A DNA stretch of 64,000 nt, taken from NCBI GenBank assembly GCA_963737625.1, contig CAVTTK010000002.1, positions 434,001-498,000 on the forward strand, in the 5' to 3' direction. This document shows positions 26,189 through 34,503 of the stretch, piece after piece. Made by a program: the position numbers and the translations under genes. This DNA comes from Bog-756 sp963737625. GTDB lineage: Bacteria > Actinomycetota > Acidimicrobiia > Acidimicrobiales > RAAP-2. The notes beneath the pieces are model-generated. The model made no database searches. It saw only the letters and a list, made by a program, of their open reading frames with translations, and was not told the origin of the DNA. How positions within the stretch are numbered: the stretch's first letter is position 1; each line of letters starts with the position of its first letter.

Positions 26189-26974
26189 ATGTCGTCCGGC
26201 TCGGGGCCGCGGGGAGGTCCGCCGTCCGGGCCTGATGCCGCCCTGGTGTCGGCGGCGGCCATGGTCTTTGTCGCCGACCCGGCGTCACCGATCCTCACGC
26301 AGGGTGATGCTCATCACCTCTTCGACGTCCTGCGTCTCCGGCCCGGCGAGGTGGTGATCGTCGGCGACGGATGTGGTGGATGGTCCCCGTGCCGTGTGGC
26401 GTCGGGGACCGGCTCGCGCGGATGGCGCCGTATGGACCCGGCGACCCTGGTGACCCCGGACGGTCCGGTGGTGCGCCGGCCCAAGGTGGCCCCCGAGATC
26501 ACCGTGGCGTTCGCCCCCACCAAAGGCGACCGCCCCGAGTGGGTGGTCCAGAAGCTCACCGAACTCGGGGTGGATCGGATCGTGCCCATCCGGACCGTCC
26601 GCTCCGTCGTGCGCTGGGAAGAGGATGACCGGGGGCAGCGCGCCACGGCCAAGCTCACCCGAGTGGCCCGGGAGGCGTCGGGCCAGTGCCGCCGGACCTG
26701 GCTCCCCCAGGTGGGCCCAGTCACGACCCTGGACGGCCTGGCCGCAGAGCCCGGCCCCGCTCCCCGTCTGGCCCGCCCTGGAGGCACGGCCCCGAGCCTG
26801 GACCACCCGGTGGTGGCCGTGGGGCCCGAGGGGGGATGGGACCCGGACGAGCTGGCCCGATTCGGCGAGGGAGTCGGGCTGGGGCCCACCGTCCTGCGGG
26901 CCGAGACCGCCGCAGTCGCTGTGGGTACCCTGCTGTGCGCTCTCCGCGGTGGCGTGATCGGGTCGCTTGCGTAA
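26189..26974 (+). CDS. rsmE: 16S rRNA m3U1498 methyltransferase RsmE
   Basis: Up to 261 residues; the family usually starts nearer the internal ATG 26261, so the first 24 residues may not be translated. Signature elements of the SPOUT methyltransferase are QGDAHHLFDVLRLRPG (PUA-like RNA-binding part), KGDRPEWVVQKLTELGVD, the SAM loop VAVGPEGGWDPDE and the trefoil-knot ending VLRAETAAVAVGTLL. It methylates U1498 of 16S rRNA in assembled 30S subunits. Order dnaJ-rsmE-HIT-phoH-ybeY is widespread in Gram-positive bacteria. Confidence 0.95.
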   Translation: MSSGSGPRGGPPSGPDAALVSAAAMVFVADPASPILTQGDAHHLFDVLRLRPGEVVIVGDGCGGWSPCRVASGTGSRGWRRMDPATLVTPDGPVVRRPKVAPEITVAFAPTKGDRPEWVVQKLTELGVDRIVPIRTVRSVVRWEEDDRGQRATAKLTRVAREASGQCRRTWLPQVGPVTTLDGLAAEPGPAPRLARPGGTAPSLDHPVVAVGPEGGWDPDELARFGEGVGLGPTVLRAETAAVAVGTLLCALRGGVIGSLA

Positions 26975-27075
26975 CCACGCTCCGTGAGGGAAACTACGTA
27001 GGGAGGCAGGGACTCCTGTTGAGGGAGAACGATCGTAGGGCTCCGCATGGCGGCCCTGTGGTCCGTTGACAGACA

Positions 27076-27088
27076 TGCACCTGCGTCA
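27076..27088. promoter_or_regulatory. Possible BldD-box-like site
   Basis: TGCACCTGCGTCA agrees with the BldD box TNACNCWGNGTNA at 7 of the 9 fixed positions. It lies just after a TTGACA -35-like hexamer (27066-27071) and before the BldD-like gene, where an autoregulatory site would be expected. Weak evidence. Confidence 0.3.
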
Positions 27089-27142
27089 CATTGGCAGAAC
27101 CGGAGCTCGGGGGGCGATCGGTGGAGAGGAGCGGAGGTGCAG

Positions 27143-27736
27143 ATGTCGGTGATTGACAAGAGTGTCGATGTACTTGATGAGGACGAGCAGGAGGAGGCCG
27201 CACGGGTCGCCTATGCGCGTGCGGTCGGAGCCCGCCTGCGGACGATGCGCAAGCAGATGCGCCTGTCCCTCCAAGCGGTCGAAGCCATGTCCGAACAGGA
27301 GTTCAAGGCCTCCGTGCTGGGGGCCTACGAACGGGGCGAGCGGGCCATCTCGGTGCCCAGGCTCCAGCGACTGGCCAAGCTGTATGACGTACCGGTGGAC
27401 CAGCTGCTCCCGCCGGACGACGCCACCATGACCCGCTGGGGAGCCAGCGGGACCACCGAGGAGATCGTCACCACGTCGGCCCGGAGGGCCAACCTGACCG
27501 CCTCGGGTACGGAGAAGGTGGCCATCGACCTCACCAAGCTCCATACCGTGAGTGGGCCGGAGCGGGACCTCCTGCGCCGGTTCCTCAGCATGATCCAGGT
27601 GCACCGCCAGGACTTCAACGGACGGATGATCACCATCCGGGCCGAGGACGTCAGGGCCATTGCCTGCCTGTTCGGTGTGACGCCGGACTCCATGGGGACG
27701 CGACTGGACGAGCTCGGGCTCCTCGTCAGCGTCTGA
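27143..27736 (+). CDS. BldD-like transcriptional regulator
   Basis: 197 residues from ATG 27143, preceded by GGAGGTGC. An XRE-type helix-turn-helix covers ~25-95 and includes VLGAYERGERAISVPRLQRL followed by AKLYDVPVDQLLP, very close to the Streptomyces BldD pattern. The C-terminal domain contains HRQDFNGRMITIRAEDVRAI, which fits the BldD c-di-GMP signature RxD-X8-RxxD exactly (RQD, 8 residues, RAED). In streptomycetes BldD represses developmental genes when bound to cyclic-di-GMP. Here, in a housekeeping neighbourhood, its targets are unknown. Confidence 0.88.
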   Translation: MSVIDKSVDVLDEDEQEEAARVAYARAVGARLRTMRKQMRLSLQAVEAMSEQEFKASVLGAYERGERAISVPRLQRLAKLYDVPVDQLLPPDDATMTRWGASGTTEEIVTTSARRANLTASGTEKVAIDLTKLHTVSGPERDLLRRFLSMIQVHRQDFNGRMITIRAEDVRAIACLFGVTPDSMGTRLDELGLLVSV

Positions 27737-27755
27737 TGGCCGGGGGAGGTCCCAC

Positions 27756-28046
27756 GTGACCGAGCAGATCCGCTGGTTGAGCACCAAGGAGGCGGCAGAG
27801 CTGCTGGGCGTGACCCTGCGCAGCCTCTACCGGTTCATCGACGAAGGTGACCTGGTGGCCTATAAGTTCGGCCGGGTCATCCGCATCCAGCAGAGCGACG
27901 TGGAGACGTTCATCCAGGCCAGCCGGATCGCCCCGGGCAGCCTCGAGCACCTGTACCCGGAGATCAAGGGCACCAGCAACGGGCACGGGAACGGGAATGG
28001 CCGAGCCCACGTGACCCCGGACGGGCTCCCCGCCGCCGAGGAGTGA
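27756..28046 (+). CDS. Excisionase/MerR-type helix-turn-helix protein
   Basis: 96 residues. The N-terminal ~65 form an HTH_17 winged helix: STKEAAELLGVTLRSLYRFI, EGDLVAYKFGRVIRI and QQSDVETFIQ. The tail is Gly/Asn/His-rich (NGHGNGNGRAH) and probably disordered. Such proteins bind DNA as recombination directionality factors or, in actinobacteria, as BldC-like regulators. No integrase or att site lies nearby, so a regulatory role is more likely. GTG start 20 bases after the BldD-like gene, and its stop overlaps the HIT gene as GTGA: the three may form one operon. Confidence 0.85.
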   Translation: MTEQIRWLSTKEAAELLGVTLRSLYRFIDEGDLVAYKFGRVIRIQQSDVETFIQASRIAPGSLEHLYPEIKGTSNGHGNGNGRAHVTPDGLPAAEE

Positions 28047-28405
28047 CCACCCCGGTGGCCGACTGTCTGTTCTGCGGGATCGTGGCCGGCGACATCCCCG
28101 CCGATGTGGTGCGGACGGACGAGCGCACGGTGGCCTTCCGGGACATCAACCCCCAGGCGCCCACCCATGTCCTGGTGGTGCCCAAGCGCCATGTGACCAA
28201 TGCCGCCGTCGTCTCGGCCGACGACGGCGACGACCTGGCCGCCCTGCTGGTGGCGGCCAAGGCGGTGGCCGACGCCGAGGGCATCGGCGGGGAGGACCGC
28301 GGCTACCGGCTGGTATTCAACGTGGGCCCCGATGCCCTCAACTCGGTGGATCACCTCCACCTCCATGTCCTGGGTGGCCGGACCTTCGAGTGGCCCCCGG
28401 GCTGA
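28043..28405 (+). CDS. HIT-family (HINT-like) protein
   Basis: 120 residues. CLFCGIVAGDIPADVV at the N-terminus and the histidine triad HLHLHVLGGR near the C-terminus define the HINT branch, nucleoside phosphoramidases or AMP-lysine hydrolases that act as small cytosolic dimers. DINPQAPTHVLVVPKRH is the other conserved segment. The two N-terminal cysteines resemble a half zinc site. The GTG overlaps the upstream stop. A HIT gene directly before phoH is a very common bacterial order. Confidence 0.93.
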   Translation: MTTPVADCLFCGIVAGDIPADVVRTDERTVAFRDINPQAPTHVLVVPKRHVTNAAVVSADDGDDLAALLVAAKAVADAEGIGGEDRGYRLVFNVGPDALNSVDHLHLHVLGGRTFEWPPG

Positions 28406-28485
28406 TCGGATCCCGGGTGTGGGGCACGGCCGTCCCGGCCCGTCCCGGGGTCCCCACCATGGGATCACCTCAACCGGCCCGCTGG

Positions 28486-28491
28486 TAGGGT
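28486..28491 (+). promoter_or_regulatory. Candidate -10 box of phoH
   Basis: TAGGGT ends 16 bases before the GTG of phoH, leaving room for a leader of about 10 bases or fewer. Confidence 0.35.
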
Positions 28492-28507
28492 CGGGTCCAG
28501 AGCGCAC

Positions 28508-29473
28508 GTGGCAGGCACCCAGGTCAAAATTCTCGTCCCCGGCAACCATCTCATGGCCGGCCTGCTGGGCCAGCGTGACGAGTTGCTGCGGCTCGTCGAG
28601 GGGGCGTTCGACGACGTGCGGATCGCCGTTCGGGGGAACGAGATCTCCATCGAGGGCGAAGGGGCCGAACGGGTCGGAGCCCTGTTCGAGGAGTTGATCA
28701 TCCTCCTCGAATCGGGTCAGGGGCTGGACGCCGTCCAGGTGCACCGGACCATCGACATGATGCACGACGACGTCCGTCCCTCCGAGGTACTGACCTCGGA
28801 GTTGCTGCGCTCGTCCCGGGGCCGGGCCGTGCGTCCGAAGACCGGGGGCCAGAAGCAGTACGCCGACGCCATCGCCTCGAACATCGTCACCTTCGGGATC
28901 GGTCCGGCGGGCACCGGCAAGTCCTACCTGGCCGTCGCCCTGGCCGTGCAGGCCCTCCAGGCCCGGCAGGTCAACCGGATCATCCTGACCCGGCCGGCCG
29001 TGGAGGCGGGGGAGCGCCTGGGTTTCCTGCCCGGCGACCTGATGGCCAAGGTGGACCCCTATCTCCGTCCGCTCTACGACGCCCTGCACGACCTGCTGGA
29101 GCCCGAGGGGGCCCAACGGCTGATCGACCGGGGCGCCGTCGAGGTGGCCCCGTTGGCCTTCATGCGGGGACGGACACTGAACAACAGTTTCATCATCCTC
29201 GACGAGGCCCAGAACACCAGCCCCGAGCAGATGAAGATGTTCCTGACCCGGATCGGGTTCGGCTCGAAGGCCGTCGTCACCGGGGACGTCACCCAGGTCG
29301 ACGTGCCCGGGGGGCGGTCCGGTCTGGTGGGCCTGGAGTCCGTGCTCTCCGGGGTACCCGACCTGGCCTTTGTCCACCTCACTCAACGCGACGTGGTGCG
29401 GCACCGCATCGTGGCCGACATCGTCGCCGCCTACGAGCGGGGCAGCCCCACGGACGGCCCACGTGAGCCTTGA
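28508..29473 (+). CDS. ybeZ: PhoH-like ATPase (YbeZ)
   Basis: 321 residues. N-terminal KH-like region, then Walker A GPAGTGKSYLAVALAV (~residue 140), the PhoH segment ILTRPAVEAGERLGFLPGDL and Walker B FIILDEAQNTSPEQMKMFLT, followed by VTGDVTQVDVP. All catalytic residues are present. Paired with YbeY it takes part in 16S rRNA maturation and ribosome quality control; RNA helicase-like activity is proposed for the family. Overlaps ybeY by 11 bases, so the two are coupled. Confidence 0.94.
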   Translation: MAGTQVKILVPGNHLMAGLLGQRDELLRLVEGAFDDVRIAVRGNEISIEGEGAERVGALFEELIILLESGQGLDAVQVHRTIDMMHDDVRPSEVLTSELLRSSRGRAVRPKTGGQKQYADAIASNIVTFGIGPAGTGKSYLAVALAVQALQARQVNRIILTRPAVEAGERLGFLPGDLMAKVDPYLRPLYDALHDLLEPEGAQRLIDRGAVEVAPLAFMRGRTLNNSFIILDEAQNTSPEQMKMFLTRIGFGSKAVVTGDVTQVDVPGGRSGLVGLESVLSGVPDLAFVHLTQRDVVRHRIVADIVAAYERGSPTDGPREP

Positions 29474-29969
29474 CATCTATGCCGCCGACGAGCAGGCCGA
29501 CCATCCGGTCAACGTCGAGCGGTGGTCGGCCCTGGCCCGGTCGGTCCTCCAGGCCGAGGGCATCGTGAGCGACACCGAGGTCTCCCTGCTCTTCGTGGAC
29601 GAGGCCACCATCGCCTCGCTCAACCAGCGGTTCCTCGACAAGGAGGGCCCCACCGACGTCTTGTCCTTCCCCATCGAGGACGAGGCGGACCGCAGCGGGC
29701 GCTCGCCCGACGAAGGCGGGACGGGTCCCGGCTCCATCGAAGCGGACACCGGGCGGCTCCTCCTGCTGGGCGACGTGGTGATCTGCCCGGCGGTGGCGGC
29801 TCGCAACGCTGTCGACCACGGGGTCACCTTCGACGACGAGATCGCCCTCCTGGTGGTGCACGGCATCCTTCATCTCCTGGGCCTGGACCACGAGCTGGAG
29901 GCCGAGGCCGAGCGCATGGAACAGCGCGAGCAGCAACTGCTGAACCGCTTCTACCGCGTGGCCTCGTGA
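29463..29969 (+). CDS. ybeY: Endoribonuclease YbeY
   Basis: 168 residues from GTG 29463. The zinc site HGILHLLGLDHELEAEAERM provides the family H-x3-H-x5-H motif near residue 130. LNQRFLDKEGPTDVLSFP is the other conserved block. Between them is an extra polar loop of about 17 residues (DRSGRSPDEGGTGPGSIEA) not found in short homologues. YbeY trims the 3' end of 16S rRNA and degrades defective ribosomes together with other RNases. Overlaps phoH by 11 bases and precedes the CNNM gene by 43. Confidence 0.95.
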   Translation: MSLDIYAADEQADHPVNVERWSALARSVLQAEGIVSDTEVSLLFVDEATIASLNQRFLDKEGPTDVLSFPIEDEADRSGRSPDEGGTGPGSIEADTGRLLLLGDVVICPAVAARNAVDHGVTFDDEIALLVVHGILHLLGLDHELEAEAERMEQREQQLLNRFYRVAS

Positions 29970-30012
29970 TGCGCCCACCGCCCGACCCCCCGGACGCCAG
30001 GAGCCAGGCGAC

Positions 30013-31323
30013 ATGACCGGCCCGGCCGCTCCGCTGATGGCCGCGTCGTTCACCGCGGTGGACGGGGCCCTCTTGGTGGTCGTGGTGGTCCTGCTCGGTG
30101 TCTCGGCCCTGCTGGCCCTGGCCGAGACCAGTCTGGTCCGCACCAGCCGGGCCAAGGCCATGGCCCTGGTGGACGACGGGCGACGGGGGGCCAAGGTGCT
30201 CCTACGCCTGACCGAGAATCCCCAGGGCTTCCTCAACCCCGTGCTCCTCATGGTGCTGATCTGCCAGCTGGTGGTGGCCACGCTGGTGGGCATCCTGGCC
30301 GCCGACTGGTTCGGCGCCTGGGGCGTGGTGGCGGCCACCGTATTCGAGATCGTCATCATCTTCGTGTTGGGCGAGGCCGTCCCGAAGAACTGGGCCGTCC
30401 ACCATCCCGAACGGGCCGCCCTGTTCAGCGCCCCCCTGGTGTCGGCCATCGTCCGCTTCTGGCCGGTGCGGATGGTGTCCGGGGCCCTGATCGGACTGGC
30501 CAACCTGCTGATCGGGGAGAAGGGGCAGTACCTGGGGTCCGGCGTCACCGAGTCCGAGCTGCTGGCCATGGCGGACGTGGCCCTGGAGGGCGACGTCATC
30601 GAGACCGAGGAGCGGGCCCTCATCCATTCGATCATCGAGTTCGGGGACACCGTGGTCCGTGAGGTGATGGTGCCCCGCCCCGACATGGTCACCATCGGCT
30701 CCGACGAGACGGTCGAGGCGGCCCTGGAGCGGGCCCTCGAGGTCGGCTACAGCCGAATACCGGCCGTCGAGCCGCAGGTGGACGACGTGGTGGGGATCGC
30801 CTACACCAAGGACCTGATCCATTCGGTCCGCCAGGGACAGGGCGCCGACGCGGTGCGGGCCCATCTGCGCACGGCCCGATTCGTGCCGGAGACCAAGCGG
30901 GTGTCCGACCTCATGCGGGAGATGCAGGCCGACAAGTTCCACCAGGCGGTGGTGGTCAACGAGTACGGCGGCATCGCCGGCCTGGTGACCCTGGAGGACC
31001 TCATCGAGGAGCTGGTCGGCGAGATCGTCGACGAGTTCGACGTGGAGGAGGCCACCGTCGAGCGCCTCGACTCCGGCGAGGTGCGGGTGAGCGCCCGCCT
31101 CCCCGTGGACGAGGTCAACGAGCTGATCCACGCCGACCTGCCCGACGGGGCCTGGGACACCGTCGGCGGGCTGGTATTCGATCTGCTGGGCCACGTCCCG
31201 GTGGCCGGCGAGTCGGTCGATGTGGGCGGTCTGCGCCTGATCGCCGACCGGGTCACCGGCCGGCGGATCGAGCGGGTCCGGATCGTGCCGATGGCCGTCC
31301 CCGTGGCCGAGGAACCGGCGTGA
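30013..31323 (+). CDS. CNNM/CorC-type transporter-associated protein
   Basis: 436 residues. A DUF21 membrane domain of about four helices (LLVVVVVLLGVSALLALAET; LMVLICQLVVATLVGIL; VFEIVIIFVLGEAVPKN) is followed by a CBS pair (~205-335; VMVPRPDMVTIG, RIPAV, ...DLMREMQADKFHQAVVVNEY) and a CorC_HlyC domain (GEVRVSARLPVDEVNELI). The EAVPKN element is typical. Members export or regulate Mg2+/Co2+ and were once called haemolysins. Position between ybeY and era is conserved in actinobacteria. Stop overlaps era as GTGA. Confidence 0.92.
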   Translation: MTGPAAPLMAASFTAVDGALLVVVVVLLGVSALLALAETSLVRTSRAKAMALVDDGRRGAKVLLRLTENPQGFLNPVLLMVLICQLVVATLVGILAADWFGAWGVVAATVFEIVIIFVLGEAVPKNWAVHHPERAALFSAPLVSAIVRFWPVRMVSGALIGLANLLIGEKGQYLGSGVTESELLAMADVALEGDVIETEERALIHSIIEFGDTVVREVMVPRPDMVTIGSDETVEAALERALEVGYSRIPAVEPQVDDVVGIAYTKDLIHSVRQGQGADAVRAHLRTARFVPETKRVSDLMREMQADKFHQAVVVNEYGGIAGLVTLEDLIEELVGEIVDEFDVEEATVERLDSGEVRVSARLPVDEVNELIHADLPDGAWDTVGGLVFDLLGHVPVAGESVDVGGLRLIADRVTGRRIERVRIVPMAVPVAEEPA

Positions 31324-32278
31324 CGGCGTTCCGGTCGGGCTTCGTCGCCGTGGTCGGGCGCCCGAACGTGGGAAAGTCCACGCTGGTCAACGCCATGGTC
31401 GGCACCAAGGTCTCCATCACCTCGCCCCGGCCCAACACCACCCGGGCCCAGGTGCGGGGGGTCCTCAACCGACCGGACGCCCAGGTGGTGTTCGTGGACA
31501 CGCCGGGGCTGCACAAGCCCCGTACCGCCCTGGGCGAGCGGATGAACGAGTCGGCCACCTCGTCGTTGGACGACGTGGACGTGGTGGTGGCCATGGTGGA
31601 GGCCACCGGCGCCGTCGGTCCCGGTGACCGGATGGTGCTGACCGCCTCGGCCCACCGGGTGCGCTCCATGGCCCGGGCGGCCTCGCTCCAGGGTGAGGTG
31701 ACGGCCGACGACGCCGGGGCGGCCGGGGATCCGACCCTGCTGGTGGTGGTGAACAAGATCGACCGGGTGGGGGGGACGGCGTCCTCACCCACCTCACCGC
31801 GGTGGCCGGGGTCATCGCCGCCATCGACCAGGACGGAGGGGGGGCTCCGGTGCCGGTGGAGTACTTCCCCGTGTCGGCGGCCACCGGCGAGGGTGTGCCG
31901 GCCCTCATCGACGCCGTCGTGGACCGGATGCCCGAAGGCCCCCGCTACTACCCCGAAGGCATGGTCACCGACGTGGCCGAGGCCTTTTGGGTGGCCGACC
32001 TGGTACGGGAGGAGCTGCTCCACCGGGTCGAGGACGAGCTCCCGCACAGCATCGCCTGCCGGGTCACCGAGTGGGAGTGGCCGCGGGTCCGGTGCGAGAT
32101 CCTCGTGGAGCGGGACTCCCAAAAGGGGATCGTGATCGGCAAGGGCGGCAGCACGCTCAAAGAGGTCGGCACGGCGGTCCGCAAACAGATGCCACCCGGG
32201 GCCTTCCTCGAGCTCTTCGTCCGGGTGGAGAAGCGGTGGCAGCACCGCGAGGACGCCCTGGACCGGCTGGGCTTCTGA
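31320..32278 (+). CDS. era: GTPase Era, frameshifted in a G7 run
   Basis: Era reads correctly from GTG 31320: GRPNVGKSTLVNAMVGTKVS (G1), SPRPNTTRAQVRG (switch), DTPGLHKPR (G3) and NKIDR (G4, ~residue 148). At the G run 31769-31775 the frame must move back by one base; afterwards it continues as GVLTHLTAVAGVIAAIDQDG, the G5 SAATGEG, and the KH domain QKGIVIGKGGSTLKEVGTA, ending at 32278. Without the shift the protein would be nonsense after ~residue 152. The whole would be ~319 residues, the usual size. Either a one-base sequencing deletion, a -1 programmed shift, or a real mutation. Era binds 16S rRNA in 30S assembly. Confidence 0.85.
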
Positions 32279-32314
32279 CCCGGGTCCCGACCCCCGCCCG
32301 ACCGGCGGCCCCGG

Positions 32315-34453
32315 TCAGGTCCCGTCCCTGATCCCCTCCAGGAACGCCACCACCTCACCGCGGTCCAGGGTGCGCTTCATGGGCGGCACCCGGGCCAGCA
32401 GCGCTCCCCGGTAGCGCGCCGTGGCCAGCCGACTGTCGAGGACCGCCACCACGCCGCGGTCGTGGGCCGACCGGATCAGCCGTCCCGCCCCCTGGGCCAG
32501 CAGGGTTCCGGCCCGGGGCAGGTCGACCAGGCTGAACGCCCCCGCGCCGGCCCGTTGGCGGCGGGCCTCGAGGACCGGCTCGTCGGGCCGGGGGAACGGG
32601 ATCCGGTCCACCGTGACCAGGCTGAGGGTGGGTCCGGGGACGTCGACCCCCTGCCAGTAGCCGAGGGTGGCGAACAGGCAGGTGGCCTCGTCGGCCCGGA
32701 ATGCCTCCACCAGGGCCGGCTTGGGCAGGTCGGACTGGGCCAGTATCCGCACGTCCAGTCGGTCCCGCAGGTTCTCCACGGCGGCCCGCATGGCCCGCCA
32801 GCTGGTGAACAGGGCGAGGGTCCTCCCGCCCGCCGCGGTGATCAGCACCTCCAGCTCGTCGTGGAGGGCGGGCTCGGCCTCGGGGCTCCGGCGGTCGGGC
32901 AGGGACCGGGCCACGTACAACAGGGCGTTGGTGCGGTAGTCGAACGGGCTGCCCACATCGAGTTCGTCGTAGCGCCCCTCGGGGAGCCCCAGCCGCCCGG
33001 CCAGGCCCAGGGGGACGGTGGCCGAGGTCAGCACCCCGGTCACCTCGCCCCACAACTGCGCGGCCAGGAGGGGGGCCACGTCGATGGGCGACACCCGCAG
33101 GCTCGGTGCCCGCGCCCCGCCGTCGACCCAAGCCACCTCGTCGTCGGTGAGGGCGGGGAGCCGGGCCAGGTCGCCGGCCAGGTGGCCGGCGGCCAGCAGG
33201 GCCCGGTCCCGCCGCGATCGCGAGGCGGCCGACTCGTCGTCCCCGGCCAAGCGATCGGCTTCACGCAGGTGGTCGATGAGGCGGCCGACCCGTCCGGTGG
33301 CCAGGACCACCACCTGGTCCAGGTCCGGATCACCGGAAGGAGGAACCGGCCGGGTGTCCGGGCGGGGGGAGCGGACCGGATCCTCCAGGCCGAGCTCCAG
33401 CCCCAACGGCTCGTCCGTCGAGGCAGCACCGGTCCCGGGACCGTCCACCCGGCCAGCCTCTCCCCCGAGGGCCCCCCGATCGACCCGCCGGCCGACCATG
33501 GGACGGAGGACCCGCTGCAGCAGGTCACCGATGGCCGCCACGCCGTCGGCGGTGTCGAGGGCACCCGAGGAGCCGGTGTCCAGCAGGGGGCGACAGGCGG
33601 CGGCCAGGGCCCGGAAGCGCCCGGGCCCGATCTCGACGCCCAGGCTGTCCGTCATCACCTCCTCCACTTCGTGGGCCTCGTCGAACACCACCACCGAGTG
33701 GGGTGGGAGCACGGCCCCCCCGCTGGCCAGGTGGGCCCCGTAGAGATGGGTGTTGACCACCACCACCTGGGCCTCGGCCGCCCGGTTGCGGGCGGCCTCG
33801 GCGAAGCACTCGCGACCCGATGGACAGCGGAAGGCCCCCGGACACTCGCGGGCGGTGGTCGAGACCATGGCCCAGGCCCGGAAGTGGGGCTCGAACTCCA
33901 GTTCGGCCCGGTCTCCGCTGGTGGTGTCGTCGGCCCAGCGGACCAGGCGCCGGACCTGGTCGCTGAGCCGACCCACCTCGGTCGGGTCGTCCGCAGTCGT
34001 CGGCCCGTCCCCGTCCCCCGACGCCGTCGGCGTCAGGGGGTCGTCGGCATCGGGCGGGTCGCCCGAGCCGGGCTGCAGGGTCATCTGCTTGCCCTTACCG
34101 CCGATCTCGCTCACCCGTTGCCGGCACAGATAGTTGCTGCGTCCCTTCAGGACGGCGAAGGAGAAGTCGTGGCCGACGGCCGCGGCCACCAAGGGGAGGT
34201 CGTTGTGGGCCAGCTGGTCCTGGAGGGCCTTGGTGGCCGTGGCCACCACCACCCGGTCGCCGGACAGGGCGGCCGGGATCAGGTAGGCCAGGGACTTGCC
34301 GGTGCCCGTCCCCGCCTGGACCACCAGGTGGCGTCGCTCGCCGACCGATCGGGCCACGGCCTCGGCCATGTCCTGTTGGCCCTGGCGTGACTCGCCGCCG
34401 CCCGGGAGCCCGGCTGCCACGGCGGCCAGCGTGCCGGTCACGTCGTCGGGCAT
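32315..34453 (-). CDS. DinG/XPD-type ATP-dependent DNA helicase
   Basis: 712 residues, superfamily 2 helicase with iron-sulphur features. Walker A QAGTGTGKSLAYLIP (~residue 50), Walker B DEAH in VVFDEAHEVEE (~residue 265), motif III-like VLTSATVPLG and the late motif VI region GAGRLIRSAHDRG. Cysteines in NYLCRQR and RECPGAFRCPSGRECF have the spacing of the 4Fe-4S cluster of XPD/DinG. DinG enzymes unwind R-loops, D-loops and forked DNA. Gene is convergent with era and 50 bases from TSUP, facing the same way. Intact length. Preferred as DinG-like because DEAH and the four cysteines are complete. Confidence 0.93.
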   Translation of the reverse strand: MPDDVTGTLAAVAAGLPGGGESRQGQQDMAEAVARSVGERRHLVVQAGTGTGKSLAYLIPAALSGDRVVVATATKALQDQLAHNDLPLVAAAVGHDFSFAVLKGRSNYLCRQRVSEIGGKGKQMTLQPGSGDPPDADDPLTPTASGDGDGPTTADDPTEVGRLSDQVRRLVRWADDTTSGDRAELEFEPHFRAWAMVSTTARECPGAFRCPSGRECFAEAARNRAAEAQVVVVNTHLYGAHLASGGAVLPPHSVVVFDEAHEVEEVMTDSLGVEIGPGRFRALAAACRPLLDTGSSGALDTADGVAAIGDLLQRVLRPMVGRRVDRGALGGEAGRVDGPGTGAASTDEPLGLELGLEDPVRSPRPDTRPVPPSGDPDLDQVVVLATGRVGRLIDHLREADRLAGDDESAASRSRRDRALLAAGHLAGDLARLPALTDDEVAWVDGGARAPSLRVSPIDVAPLLAAQLWGEVTGVLTSATVPLGLAGRLGLPEGRYDELDVGSPFDYRTNALLYVARSLPDRRSPEAEPALHDELEVLITAAGGRTLALFTSWRAMRAAVENLRDRLDVRILAQSDLPKPALVEAFRADEATCLFATLGYWQGVDVPGPTLSLVTVDRIPFPRPDEPVLEARRQRAGAGAFSLVDLPRAGTLLAQGAGRLIRSAHDRGVVAVLDSRLATARYRGALLARVPPMKRTLDRGEVVAFLEGIRDGT

Positions 34454-34503
34454 CCACCGACCCTACCGGCGCCTCCGTGCCCGCTCCGACCGGCCAGGGT
34501 CGG

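Noticed and set aside
27756..28046. Prophage or integrative element marked by the excisionase-like protein
   Set aside because: No integrase, att repeat or phage gene nearby; neighbours are housekeeping genes.
32462..34390. 642-codon plus-strand frame
   Set aside because: Antisense shadow of the DinG-type helicase.
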